Position numbers and translations under genes: made by a program
Shown: piece after piece, positions 1 to 10,209 of the stretch
How the letters are laid out: every line of letters begins with the position of its first letter
Position numbering within the stretch: position 1 is the stretch's first letter
The notes under the pieces: generated by a model
Told to the model about the DNA's origin: nothing
What the model saw: the letters and a program-made list of their open reading frames with translations, nothing else
Databases searched by the model: none
Assembly (NCBI GenBank): GCA_001599595.1
Contig: BCHH01000005.1
Span: 334,608-398,607, forward strand
Length of the DNA: 64,000 bases
Source of the DNA: Beverwykella pulmonaria
Lineage: Eukaryota; Ascomycota; Dothideomycetes; Pleosporales; Melanommataceae
Direction of reading: 5' to 3'

Positions 1-571
1 AAGAAAGGTCAACAGCTTCGACAATCTGATTGCAAGCGCTCGTTTTACAGTGATAGGATGTACATCGGGCCAGAGTCGACTTGATAAAAGACGAACAATT
101 CTGCGCCACGTTCACATCTCTCAGTGGTGGAAGTGCGCTCGTCTCGGAAAAGTTGGAGTTAAGGAATGTCAATCCATGCCAACCAGCGATGTCTCCGCAA
201 GTATGATTTAGCCAGGAGAGGTACAGAGGTCGGTCGGAACATGCTGAGCAGCCGCGTTCGTTCAATTTGTCGGTACAAAAGCAGCTCTTATCAACGAGAG
301 TTTGAGTCTGCATACATGCCCCAAATAATGTCATGGTGCATTTCTCGGCGGAGCATGAAGCGATGGAGCTGTTGCCCAAGAAAGGACAGTCATCTGCGGT
401 GGTAGCCATGCACTTTGGCCAAGGTTTGATGGCTTTGGGGTAAACCCATGGCGGAGAAGAGGGAATGCCACTATCGTCACGGCGGATATCATTCGAGCTT
501 AGGAGATGGGGGCTAGCATATACAGATGTAAAGGTGAGGAAAATTGCGGCCACCGCCACCGCGAGGGCCAT
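1..571 (-). CDS. Cysteine-rich secreted or membrane protein, 3' end outside window
   Basis: An uninterrupted minus-strand frame runs from an ATG at 571 off the window edge, giving at least 190 residues. An in-frame stop lies shortly upstream and this is the first ATG after it. Residues 1-19 form a hydrophobic signal peptide ending in SVYA. The mature part has 14 cysteines (about 54, 62, 73, 78, 86, 97, 99, 108, 111, 125, 159, 170, 175, 180), several in CxC or CxxC pairs, and four N-glycosylation sequons. The pattern recalls cysteine-rich ectodomains, CFEM-like in density, that precede membrane helices in some fungal proteins. The cysteine spacing is not a clean CFEM match and I do not assign the family. 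Whether a membrane segment follows cannot be seen. That this is a secreted coding region is fairly sure; the function is unknown. Confidence 0.7.
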   Translation of the reverse strand, partial: MALAVAVAAIFLTFTSVYASPHLLSSNDIRRDDSGIPSSPPWVYPKAIKPWPKCMATTADDCPFLGNSSIASCSAEKCTMTLFGACMQTQTLVDKSCFCTDKLNERGCSACSDRPLYLSWLNHTCGDIAGWHGLTFLNSNFSETSALPPLRDVNVAQNCSSFIKSTLARCTSYHCKTSACNQIVEAVDLS

Positions 572-1992
572 GGTGTCGTAGGGGCAACAGACCCCCGGGA
601 AAGGTACACTTTCATCGCTAAAAACTCTTCGTTCCAGGATTCACATTTTATCTCTTGTGAGGCTCTGCTCTTTGTTTTTTTTTTTTGAATGAGCAGAGTT
701 TTGAACAAGGCTCTCATCTGGTTGCCTCAGCTGAAGTCTTGAAGCGAGGTGGCAGCTTTCCGATTGGCAAGTAGCTATGAACGAGCGAGTGTATTGCAGT
801 GAAGCCTGTGATTTACCCAATGAGCTGCAATTTGAGGTGGATGAGGCAGAATTCATGAAAAACTGCGAATGCCGCAACCTTTCTCTGCAGGCGGAATCGC
901 GTTCTCAATCGAGTCACCGCCACCAATTCAGCAGAAGGAGCCCGGAAACGGCAGCATTCTCGCCATTAGAGACCGGATGCAGGATGAGTCGCCGAAGCTG
1001 CATAGTGAATCGAGAAGGCAGATAGGCGGCGGCAGTGCGGGTGAGACTAATAGGAAGGTACAAGACAAAGAGGCTGGGAGAGTGTGCTCTGTCAGGTTTA
1101 ATTGCGCCCCCGGGTCGTCGGTTGCATCTACTCGAGTACGTTCTGGAAGTGGATAGACTGGTGCTCGGTACGGAGGTGCCTTTCAAAAGTCCTTGCTCAC
1201 CTTAGCAAGCAGGGGGTAGGCGCCACATTCCCAATTTAGAACTATCTCCAATTATCTGTCTAGGTAGATTCTAACTCTCCTTATACTCGTTGCCTCCTTC
1301 AAGCTTAATAATCTCTTTAACATAGACAGGAACACGCTTAATCTAAGCCTGTATCTTCTCCTAAGGTAGCTCCAGATAGCCTCTGCTCTCCCTCCCTTTA
1401 TTCGAAGTCTGACTCCACACTATACGGCCATTTCACGCCCGGAATTGAGCATCCGTGTGCACGAGAAAACATGCATACTCTCTGTAGCGGGCGCGCAGTA
1501 ATTTCAAGGTCGGTTCCCAGTCTACTCTCGACTACCATGAATCTAGGAAGAGCGTTGAGAGACACTGCTGACAACTACCTCAATATACTTAATTTATACT
1601 CAACTCTGCGCCGCCCTTTGTACTGAGGGTATGCATGGACCAGGCTCTACTTAGTCATGAGGCGGATCGATTCTCTCAGCACGTGAATTTATTCTAGAAA
1701 AAACGGTTCATAGGATTATGCGATACGTGAAATTCTTTGTCCATGCTAATCAAACATGTTTTTATCTAAAGCGCAAAGTTCTGCTACGAGCGGCGCATCA
1801 GCGCCCCAATGCATCCCGTCCCACAACGCCGAGCTAAGCTACGTTATACAGTCCCAGCGCAGAGTGATCCTGATCCCACGTGTGCGTGTGCATCTCCTAT
1901 CCTAGCCTATATTGAACGCCGACTCCATCTAAATGCAAGATGCTAAAAGGGAAAGCATGTAGAGAGGAAAATGAGTAGAATGTAGGGTGCGT
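572..1992. other. Intergenic, no gene recognised
   Basis: There is a poly-T run near 669-687, part of the upstream region of the minus-strand gene ending at 571. The stretch at about 1200-1460 is pyrimidine-rich and stop-rich. Read on the minus strand it gives a short broken peptide (VYVKEIIKLEGGNEYKE) that could be a decayed repeat, but I cannot name it. Small open frames at 777-1186 have no recognisable content. Confidence 0.4.
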
Positions 1993-3163
1993 TCAGTCGT
2001 CCCATTCTTCGTCTAGGTTGTCTATCAGGCGGTCCTCGTCGTCGTTTCGCCGGCCGCGGCGCCCGCTGTCGTGGCCAAGGGAGACGCGGCTGTAGCCTCG
2101 GCGTGAGGGGAAAAAGCGTGCGCAGGAGGAGGTTAGGATGATAAATATGTCCTGCTTCCTATTAGTATTCCACGAACGGTGATGGAGCGTGTTTGGAAGT
2201 ATTTCTTACGCCGAGAAATCTCCAGATGCCAGCCCAGAGCTGATAATTCGGCAGCTGTCTCCACCCGCGCTGGTGCATGACCGTCCGCTGGTACACCCAG
2301 CCTCCGACCAAGTACACCAACACGGCAATCAGTATAATCACACCAAACACGCCTCCAGGCCCCAGCGCTTGCACCTCGGCCTCCACGCCACCACAGGCGT
2401 GCGGCGACCGGCCTTCGAAGAAGTACACGCAGTCGTCGACGGCTGCGACGAAGGATATGGAGGTCTTGGCAATCGGCTCGGCTTTCTCGCAGAGAAGAGA
2501 GATGACGGTTGTCTTGCGGCGCTCGCCGTTTTTCTTCTTGCGGTCGTCGTCGTCTTCATCGTCTGCGTTCGGGTCGTAGGAGCGGGCGGGAAGGGACGCG
2601 CGTTTCACTTTTGATTCTTTTTTCGAGGGGCAGAGGGAGCCGCCTGTGTAGTTGAGGACGAGCTTGCGGCCGCGAAAGACGGGCTCGTCGGATTCGAGGC
2701 TGTGGCGCAGAGGTTAGTGTCTAGGCTCCTGCGATGGCGAGTGATGTCGGGGGAAATGCTACAGTCTTTCCCAACACCAGAATGGGGAAGCGACTCACCC
2801 AAGCGCATACTGCTTGTCCCCTATCTCATAGTACGCGCTCACGTTCTTCCATAGGTCCTTCTTCAGGTCCTGGACGTTGGTCAAGTCCTCGACCACGGGC
2901 CCGCAGAAGTTGATGGTGAAGTTGGCGCCATAGTCGTATCCCCGCGCATGCCAGCTCTCCACCACCTCGTCCTCCTTGCGCCGCTTGTCCTCCTTGTCCT
3001 TGGGCTTCCGGCGGATGGGGTTGAGGTCGAAGTAGCGCTCGGTGGTCGGGGAACGCGCGGTGCAGGGCTTCGAGGGCTTGCTGGTCTTGGAGGTGTCGGA
3101 GGCCTGGGAGAAGTCGGCGGTAGAGAGCAGGCACAGCAGCGCAGACCAGAGGGTGGCCTTCAT
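1993..3163 (-). CDS. MRL1: MRL1-like mannose-6-phosphate-receptor-type vacuolar sorting receptor
   Basis: Three exons (3163-2799, 2699-2210, 2151-1993) give 337 residues. Introns are 2700-2798 and 2152-2209; the second has a TACTAAT branch site. A signal peptide (about 1-21) is followed by a Lys/Asp-rich linker and a lumenal MRH-like region with motifs SWHARGYDYGANF, FRGRKLVLNY and DDCVYFFE and paired cysteines. A membrane helix lies at about 235-257. The cytosolic tail starts basic and ends in an acidic DEEWDD. This architecture fits fungal Mrl1 and mannose-6-phosphate-receptor-like proteins that carry hydrolases between Golgi/endosome and vacuole. Atg27 is a more distant relative with the same fold and is the main alternative. 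ATG 3163 was chosen because it begins the signal peptide; an in-frame upstream extension would bury it. Divergent neighbour of ERG24. Confidence 0.85.
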
Positions 3164-3610
3164 GATGAGCGTGAGAGACAGGCGTGGGAAGCGCGCGAGT
3201 GTGAACCGGGTCGAGTATCTGTTTGCGCGGCTCTGTCTGCTCGAACGGCGACGTAGACGTTTGGTCGGAGCTTCGGCCGGCGCCCCTAGCTGCTGCAGCC
3301 GAGCGACGGCTTGGCGGAGAAGGGATGTGCGCGTCATCATTGGCGTGTGTGAATGGGCCCTGACTACCGGCCCGGAACGCTGCAACCCGGGCATTGCCTT
3401 CATCGCACGACGGCTGCGCAATGACATTTGTTGCTATAAAGGCGCCTCCCCCCTTTCACTCTCTGCATCTCAGTGTGGCGTGCAAACGTAGCTGGCTGGA
3501 ACGGACACGACACGCCTTGAAAAGAAACCAAGCACGCGCGCCGCTACACCCCTTTTCGTGCCAAACAAACACACGCACACGGCTTTGATATCGGACATCT
3601 ACGCAACACC
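3164..3610. promoter_or_regulatory. Shared divergent promoter region of MRL1 and ERG24
   Basis: The 447 bp between the two start codons must hold both promoters. A TATA-like CTATAAA occurs at 3434-3440, about 170 bp before the ERG24 ATG, and a CA-rich stretch (AACAAACACACGCACAC) lies near 3565. I see no clear sterol-response element by eye. Placing the TATA-like box in the ERG24 promoter is inference. Confidence 0.4.
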
Positions 3611-5204
3611 ATGCCGCCAAAACGCAAGGTCTCGCAGCCCGCCCCGGCAGCCGATGGGTTCCACGGCTACGAGTTCCTGGGCCCGTAAGTCTGACCGATA
3701 ATGGCTGTTTTTCCTCCACTAACCAACCACCCCCCAGCCCTGGAGCTCTGATCATCGCCGTGTTTTTACCTCTGGTGTGCTATGCCTTTGCCTTTTTCTG
3801 CAACGACATCTCAGGCTGCCCGGCCCCTTCTCTGCTCCACCCAACTACCTTTGACTTGGACCAGTTCAAGCGCGAGATTGGCTGGACGGGCTTCTCTGGC
3901 CTGATCAACACCAAAGCCGCCCTGGGCACCTTTGGCTACTACTTCCTCAGCTTGGCCCTGTATGCTTTCCTTCCGGCTGAGAAAGTCGAAGGAACCGAAC
4001 TCAAGACGGGCGGAAAGCTCAAGTATCGGTTCAATGGTGCGTCCTAGTCACGTGCTACACCATGGTGGTTGCAAGCTAACCACATGCAGCGTTCAACTCA
4101 GCCATCTTCATCATGGTCATTCTGGCCGCCGGCACCGCTGTCGAAGGCGCCGAATTCCCCGTCTGGGTCTTCATTTCGGAAAACTACATTGGGCTGCTCA
4201 CCACCAACATCTTGATTTCGTATGGCCTGGCCTTCTATGTCTACGTAGCCTCCTTCACGGTAAAACACCCCAAGGACCCTAATAACCGCTCCCTCGCCCC
4301 GGGAGGTACGAGCGGCAACATGCTGTACGACTGGTTCATCGGCCGCGAGCTCAACCCGCGCGTCACCTTGCCCGTCTTCGGCGAAGTCGACATCAAGTGC
4401 TTCATGGAGCTGCGTCCTGGTATGCTCGGCTGGGTCATTCTCGACCTCGCCTTCATCATGCAGCAATACCGCAACTTTGGCAAAGTCACCGACTCGATCC
4501 TCCTCATCACCATCGCCCAGTCGGTGTACACCTTTGACGCTTTGTACATGGAGCCCGCCATCCTCACCACCATCGACATCATCGCCGACGGCTTCGGCTT
4601 CATGCTCTCCTTCGGCGACCTCGTCTGGGTGCCCTTCACCTACAGCATCCAGGCGCGGTACCTCGCCACCTACCCCGTTGAGCTTGGCTGGCTGGGCATG
4701 GCCGGCGTCTTCGCAGTCCAAGGAACAGGGTACTATATTTTCCGTTCCGTCAACAACGAAAAGAACCGCTTCCGCACCGACCCCAACGACCCCCGCGTCT
4801 CGCACCTGAAGTACATCGAGACGGCGGCTGGCTCGCGGCTCCTCGTATCGGGCTGGTGGGGCACCGCGCGCCACATCAACTATCTCGGCGATTGGTTTAT
4901 GAGCTGGTCGTACGTCTTGCCCACCGCGCTCGCAGGCTACACGATCCGCAACGCAGCCACTCACCCTGTGTCTGCCACCCAGACAGATGCCATTTTCTTC
5001 CAGAACCAGTACGGAAAATACGTCGTGCCTGGCGAGGCTAAAGGGTGGGGCATGATCTTCACATATTTCTTCATGGTGTACTTTGCTATCCTGCTCGTGC
5101 ATCGCGAGAGGAGGGACGAGGAGAAGTGTAAGAGGAAGTATGGCAAGGATTGGGAGAGGTATGTTGAGCTTGTGCCGTGGAGGATAATACCCTATGTGTA
5201 CTAG
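3611..5204 (+). CDS. ERG24: Delta(14)-sterol reductase (ergosterol biosynthesis)
   Basis: Exons 3611-3684, 3738-4036 and 4090-5204 give 495 residues, the usual size for Erg24. The enzyme reduces the C14-15 double bond left after lanosterol C14-demethylation, using NADPH, in the ER membrane. The sequence is strongly hydrophobic with about eight to ten membrane segments. The C-terminal half carries sterol-reductase signatures: GWWGTARHINYLGDW near residues 380-395 and the terminal block HRERRDEEKCKRKYGKDW with VPWRIIPYVY. Both introns are 53 nt with clean GT-AG ends and restore phase exactly. ERG4 and ERG25 are excluded: ERG4 differs in its N-terminal region and ERG25 has histidine boxes absent here. 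It is the target class of morpholine fungicides. Confidence 0.93.
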
Positions 5205-6559
5205 ATGGGGAAAAAAGGGGAGGAAGAAAGAGGCAACGCTATCAGATACTAGGCCTGGATCTGGTTGAAGACGTGCATCTGTAATGGTAGGCGGGTATGG
5301 GGGGAGGAATGGATGCCAATGCTATCGCGCGGTCGATTGAAGACATGCATCTAATAGGGATCGTATAACAGATGGGAGGATGACATGCTACCGTGGACGG
5401 TCAAAGACATGCATCCAGCGTTAGGACAGTAGATGACACGCTATCACTCCCAAGTGATTGAAGACGTACATCCAAAAGTAATGCTTAATACTTTGTTAGA
5501 ATATAGAAACTTCCAGGTGTCGTGCTACCGCGGCTCATGAACGGGCACGCGGTTGAAGACATGCATCCAAAACTCGGTCATGCTTTTGATCAAATGTACT
5601 GTAGCATTCGTTCGTTGTGTTAATGCGATATAGGTTCCAGCAATATAGGACCTTATTCTATTACGTTCTTGACGCCTAGTGGAGTGTGTTTGACGAATGG
5701 TGGTGGTATGTATATCTCAAGGCACATCTACATGGAGGAAAAAGATGAAGCAGACATTTCCGGGGATACGAGGAATGTGCAGCGCGGGCCCTGTCGAGTG
5801 TGGCATCTTTGATGCCCCTTGGCTCGATGGAGATTGTGCATATACGTATCGTTCTCAAACGATGGCGACAGTACAGTACGCCACCGTTGGCCTATTCTGC
5901 TTTGGTCCTCTCCCATCGACCATGATAGTCGCTTGCTATATCACGCAACTTGTTCCTGAACAACTGCAGTCTCAAAAGTCGGGAATCTGATGGCTCCAAT
6001 ACAAATGCCTTTTCTGATCCCTTGGATCCGGATACCTACAATCTCAACCCTCGACACACTCATGAGAGAGCTATACAAAACAACATCCCTCTCCACCCAC
6101 CCCACCTACTCCACATCATGTGCCTAAAAAACTTCGTAGACTCTTCTTCCAAGCCAGCAGATCACAAAAAGTAAGCTTTTAGCATACTCCTCTAATCACA
6201 CAAGAAAGAGGGACCACAGGGCTTTTGACTAGGACCTAGCTCTCTGTGCTAGAAAGTTAGTCGATCCTGCCGAGTGGAGGTAGGAAGTCCTTTCCGTTGT
6301 GAGTTGTACACGTGAGCGGAGAGGCAGGATGGGTTGTGCATGCTTTGATGGAGAGGAGAAAAGATGGAGGTAGCTAATTCTCACACTGTATCTTCGAAGC
6401 GCTCCCAGTTAGAATTAGACATTAAACGAAGTCGAACTTCCAACCTTCCCACCCATTTACAACAGGATATCTCCTCCTATGAGAGATGACGCTGGAGCGT
6501 ATGGATTTGAATTCCTCGTGGGCCGAGTTTGCAAGGGTTTTCTTTTCATTTTTTTTTTT
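5205..6559. other. Intergenic region with a degenerate repeat
   Basis: Apart from the repeat at 5230-5570 I see no supported gene. Small frames at 5697-5990 and 5950-6174 have no recognisable domain. A poly-T run lies at 6548-6562, beside the dead gene that follows. Confidence 0.5.
5230..5570. repeat. Five-copy degenerate tandem repeat with a GAAGACATGCATCC box
   Basis: Five copies of a box close to GRTTGAAGACATGCATCC occur at 5263-5280, 5335-5352, 5399-5416, 5456-5473 and 5551-5568, all in the same orientation. Each is preceded by a second box close to RYGCTAYC, for example near 5236, 5320, 5386, 5440 and 5523. Unit spacing is 72, 64, 57 and 95 bp, so only the two boxes are conserved and the rest has drifted. 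The array begins just after the ERG24 stop. Confidence 0.75.
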
Positions 6560-7296
6560 TTTCATTCAGGAATCTACGACAATGAGGGGAATGCATCAGT
6601 CCTAGTCGCTCTTCCTCCATCTGGCAACGTAAGGGATCGTCTTCATGATGAGTTGGTTGCAAGAGTTTAAGTCCACTATTAAACTTAGTTGCTGTCTCGC
6701 TGAACTCGCGTTCGACTTCTTCTAGTACGATTAGTGACTCCTTGTGCTCGGGTTGAAGGACATGGAGGAGAGAACGATCTTGCTCATCTTCTGTGAGAAT
6801 GGCTTGTGTATTGATCATGGACCTGTAATTGACTTATCTGATGGTGTGCAGGATAACAGGTGGAAGAGCACATGCATTCGAAGCCAAATTGCTTTTATAC
6901 GCTTCAATCGCGGCCCTCAAAACCATGATCTCCGGCTTCTGAAAGACTGCCCACTGAACTCATCCCACAAATCTCAACTTCCATCTCTTCCGTCCTTTCC
7001 CTTCACCATGTCTGTCATATTTCCAGTCACATTCAGGATCTCTGCCAAAATTTCCAAGCTCGCGCCGGTCATTTTGTTGATCATCGAAGCGCAGTGAGCA
7101 AAGTACGGCGAATGTTGCGTTGTCTCCAGCGTCTCTCTCAGCGTGTTTGACAGCTGTGCAAAGGAACAAATTTCTGACCCGATCATTCTTGTTTCTTGCC
7201 AGCGGAGCCTACATCGGCGGCTAGCTAGGAGAGGATGAGTGCGACTGTTGCTCCAGCTGAGACGATGCCGATGATGCTTGCGGTTAGTTGGGCCAT
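6560..7296 (-). pseudogene. Decayed fungal STAND/NLR-type N-terminal domain gene
   Basis: From ATG 7296 the minus strand reads MAQLTASIIGIVSAGATVAL, the helical start seen in fungal N-terminal domains of STAND (NLR-like) and related proteins. The frame then meets TAG where glutamine is expected. Homology-like text continues in three further frames: one with MIGSEICSF and NKMTGASLEILAEILNVTG, one with VQWAVFQKPEIMVLRAAIEA interrupted by TGA where arginine is expected, and one with INTQAILTEDEQDRSL and LIVLEEVEREFSETATKFN. Both stops fit C-to-T change of CAG or CGA. At least two frameshifts are present that normal introns do not explain, although a short intron near 6830-6880 is plausible. No NACHT or repeat domain follows. 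The family is named from remembered sequence features, not from a search. Confidence 0.6.
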
Positions 7297-7758
7297 AGCG
7301 CATTGCTTGAGATGTTAATAATGGAAGTTCAAAAGTTTGACTGGCAGTGAGTACAACTGTAGGGGAGTAAAAGTGTAGGAAACGAAGTCTCGTGTCAAGG
7401 GAGGCCGAGGGCTGTGAGGCTGAACATCGAGGGCGGCTATATACGATATCAACATCTTCAAAATAAAAAAATTGACCTGTTCGATAATGTTACTAAGATG
7501 AATTTTTGTTGTACGCATCGTGTCATAGCACCAGCCTGTGTATCCGGGATATAGCTATAGAAAAGCTCACCCCGTCTATCCAAGAATTTGACCAACCTAA
7601 AATACAGGAAAGCAGTCGTGACTGCAGCCGCTCAAACGCCAAAAAATGATAAATGCAAGAGGCCGGGAGGAAATGGGAATGAGAACTTGACATGGGCGAT
7701 GTCGAAATGCCGAGGGGCGTGTGACTGAATCAGGGGGTTATTAAGCAGCCTGCGGCTC
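7297..7758. other. Intergenic, no gene recognised
   Basis: This lies between the start of the dead STAND-type gene and the 3' end of the RCF2-like gene. I see only short frames without recognisable content. Confidence 0.5.
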
Positions 7759-8672
7759 TTAGCTGGGCTTCTTCGCAGCTTCCTTCCTCGCATTCATTTT
7801 CGCTTCTTCCGCCTCTACCATTTCTGTATGCATGTCAGCACGCGCTCACCCAAACCGGCAATAAGTCTCCGCTTAGCAAGATGACAAAGCCATAATCGTG
7901 CGACGTACCTCTCCACTGGTCCTCGCCAGCATATCGCTCGTGGTGAATCCTCTTCTCAATCATATGCTTGTGGGTCGGATCATTCGGATCCAGAATCTTA
8001 ATCGTCTCCCACCGTCCCTTCCCTTGCTTCGCATCATTGGTCTCGACGGCGAAACTAGCCAGCAGCACCGCGAGGGTCGAACCCTGCGCGTACATACGGG
8101 CCTGGACGAGTTTTTGCGATCCAGTCAAATATGGGTTCCTGTTTACCATTGCGAAAGACCCGATCATGGATGTGAGCCAGAAGCCGAATATGATTGGATA
8201 TCTGTTGTCTTCTGCCCATTTCCTCGCGAGTTCGAGCGTGGTCTTGTTGGACTTTAGCTTTTCTTCTCGTTCGTGGCTGCGTTCCAAGGCCAGCTTTTTC
8301 TCGGGCGTGTGCTCGATGTCATAGGCGCTGGAGGCGCGGTCCGCGGCGATGACGGCTGTTTGGAAGATGTCAGTCCTCTATGTTGAGAGTCTGAAGGAAG
8401 ATGCGGGATGACATACCAACGAAGGTTCCTGTGGATGCCGCGAGGAAGACACGGAAAGGCACTGTGAGAGCTCGGAATGCGTGGAATCTTCGACTCGCTG
8501 CTATCACGCCTGCGCTCCCAAGCCCTAAACCAATGAGCCCACCGAAGATACCGCCTCTAACCGTGGCACTGCGAAGCGTTAGCATCTTGAATCATCCTCA
8601 ATCTCGAGGCCTTCGTGGCGCGTAGACTTACTCGTAATGCTGCTGCTCTTCTTCTTTGGTGAGGACCTTCAT
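7759..8672 (-). CDS. RCF2: RCF2-like mitochondrial HIG1-domain protein (respiratory supercomplex factor)
   Basis: Four exons (8672-8632, 8568-8417, 8355-7909, 7823-7759) give 234 residues, close to yeast Rcf2 (about 224). The start MKVLTKEEEQQHY, followed by glycine-rich hydrophobic helices (about 18-70), resembles Rcf2. A HIG1-type segment lies at about 115-165 (PIIFGFWLTSMIGSFAMVN, then SQKLVQARMYAQG), the hypoxia-induced-gene helix pair with its QxxxxR-like motif. The C-terminus is lysine-rich. Rcf2 binds cytochrome c oxidase and the bc1-oxidase supercomplex in the inner mitochondrial membrane. Introns at 7824-7908, 8356-8416 and 8569-8631 all restore phase, the last with a GCTAAC branch. 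A plain HIG1 protein such as Rcf1 is less likely because this one is longer and has the N-terminal helix pair. Confidence 0.82.
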
Positions 8673-10209
8673 AGTGTGAATGTGCTAGATGTGGTGTGTA
8701 CAAAGAGATTTCTTGGAATTGAAACTGCTGCTGGTGCTGCGACAGGTGTACAAATGTGCGTGTGAGCGAGGGGCAATGTAGGGGCGAGAACGATAGCCTT
8801 ATATCCAGGCTTTCGGCGAGATAAGTATGCGCCAAAATACAGAATTGTGACGTCGCCGATTTCCCGAGCCGGCCCCGGAAGATTAAGTAAGAGGTCGCCG
8901 TCCGCCGTCGGCAGGAGCCGGGTCCATGCTAGAGTTTCGCCTGGAGCTGCGACACATCACTCCACCACACCCACGAGGACTCGACGCACTGGGCTTCGTA
9001 CGTCGCATGATGGGCCCACATAGAAATAAATCTCATCTAAAGATTCGCCTTGCCCGCACGGGAGTCACAGGTATGGTATTCTCCTCGGGCCCATTCGCAG
9101 TTCATCGGCGACATGGCTCCATACTGCAAGACAGCCAAACATCTCCAAGGAGACAGATGCTGTACTCACTTACCATGCATATACGTCGACAGCCATGACA
9201 GCGGCAATGTAAGCCATTACTGCGCATGGGCTGCTGGTACGGTCGTACCTGCCAAGTTATTCCCGAGATGCCGCTTCGGCATCCCCAAATGCTGCCGCTT
9301 GCCGCTTCTCACACGACGCATCCATGAATTAAAATGTCGGCGCGTCTAGAAGCCTCTGTTCCTTTCAACTTCTAGAGCAATAATCTTTTTACATTCACGG
9401 TTGTCGTGTTTCCAAAATCCTTTGGACTCGTAGCGTTATATCTCCGCGTTTCTCCAGAACCCGAGCCGAGCCCGAATCGGTGCCGAGTTGCATCCTCATC
9501 AGGAAGAGGGAGGACGTAATACATCACAAATGCGAGCACCGTGTCAATTCAATAGTCAATGATGTGAAGCAATTCTAAATAAATAGAAATGGTATGTTCC
9601 ATATACATGTTGCAGTATCTTTTGGTTTTACGAAGTAGAAGTATACATAAACAATCCAGATATCGTTATTCCATTACCATCATGCTTATCTTGCCAACTA
9701 GCCAAGCCGCCCAACACGCAAAGACACAGCAGCACGAAGCGTGACGCCACAACCATCCAGAGGAGAAGGGGACGGTAGCGACTGGTCGAACGACGACAGC
9801 GTAACACATAACCGAAAATCTGGAAACCATGATGCCACTAAGCAATGATTGGTAGGCGTTACCGGATCAGTGCTTCTGAGTCCAGTTGGCAACGTGAATA
9901 GAGAGGCCTCATCTGAGTGCTCGAAAAACAGCCGAGAAAAATTCGTTTCAACTGCTGAAACTTTGGAAAATGTGGTGATAAACAAGAGGAGGCATGATCA
10001 GTATCCGCTATTTTGGGTAGCAATCCTCGCTCAGCCAAAAATCTTGGGCACTTAAGACATGTACCGTTTTTGTTGAATACTAATGCATTGGAACCTTTTG
10101 ACATGGGATTATTTTCGGCATATCCATGTTACGATTTTTCCACAAAATCGAGAACAAGTGCGTTCGTGACTGAATAAACCAACGCGGGACATGTTGCTAA
10201 CAGATGGAT
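8673..10209. other. Intergenic, no gene recognised
   Basis: The first part must hold the RCF2-like promoter and the last part the 3' UTR of the Pumilio-family gene. Open frames at 8926-9349 and 9698-10104 show no domain, signal peptide or splice pattern that I would support. Confidence 0.45.

Noticed and set aside
4098..5102. A 334-codon minus-strand frame opposite ERG24.
   Set aside because: His/Glu/Asp-rich text typical of the complement of codon-biased genes; the plus strand is clearly ERG24.
5950..6230. Small frame starting MCLKNFVDSSSKPADHK followed by GTAAGC, possibly a spliced gene start.
   Set aside because: No downstream exon with recognisable or coding-like text could be joined; stops follow at once in every phase tried.
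8926..9349. Overlapping plus-strand frames of 90-99 codons between the RCF2-like and PUF genes.
   Set aside because: Composition looks random, with no domain, signal peptide or splice pattern.
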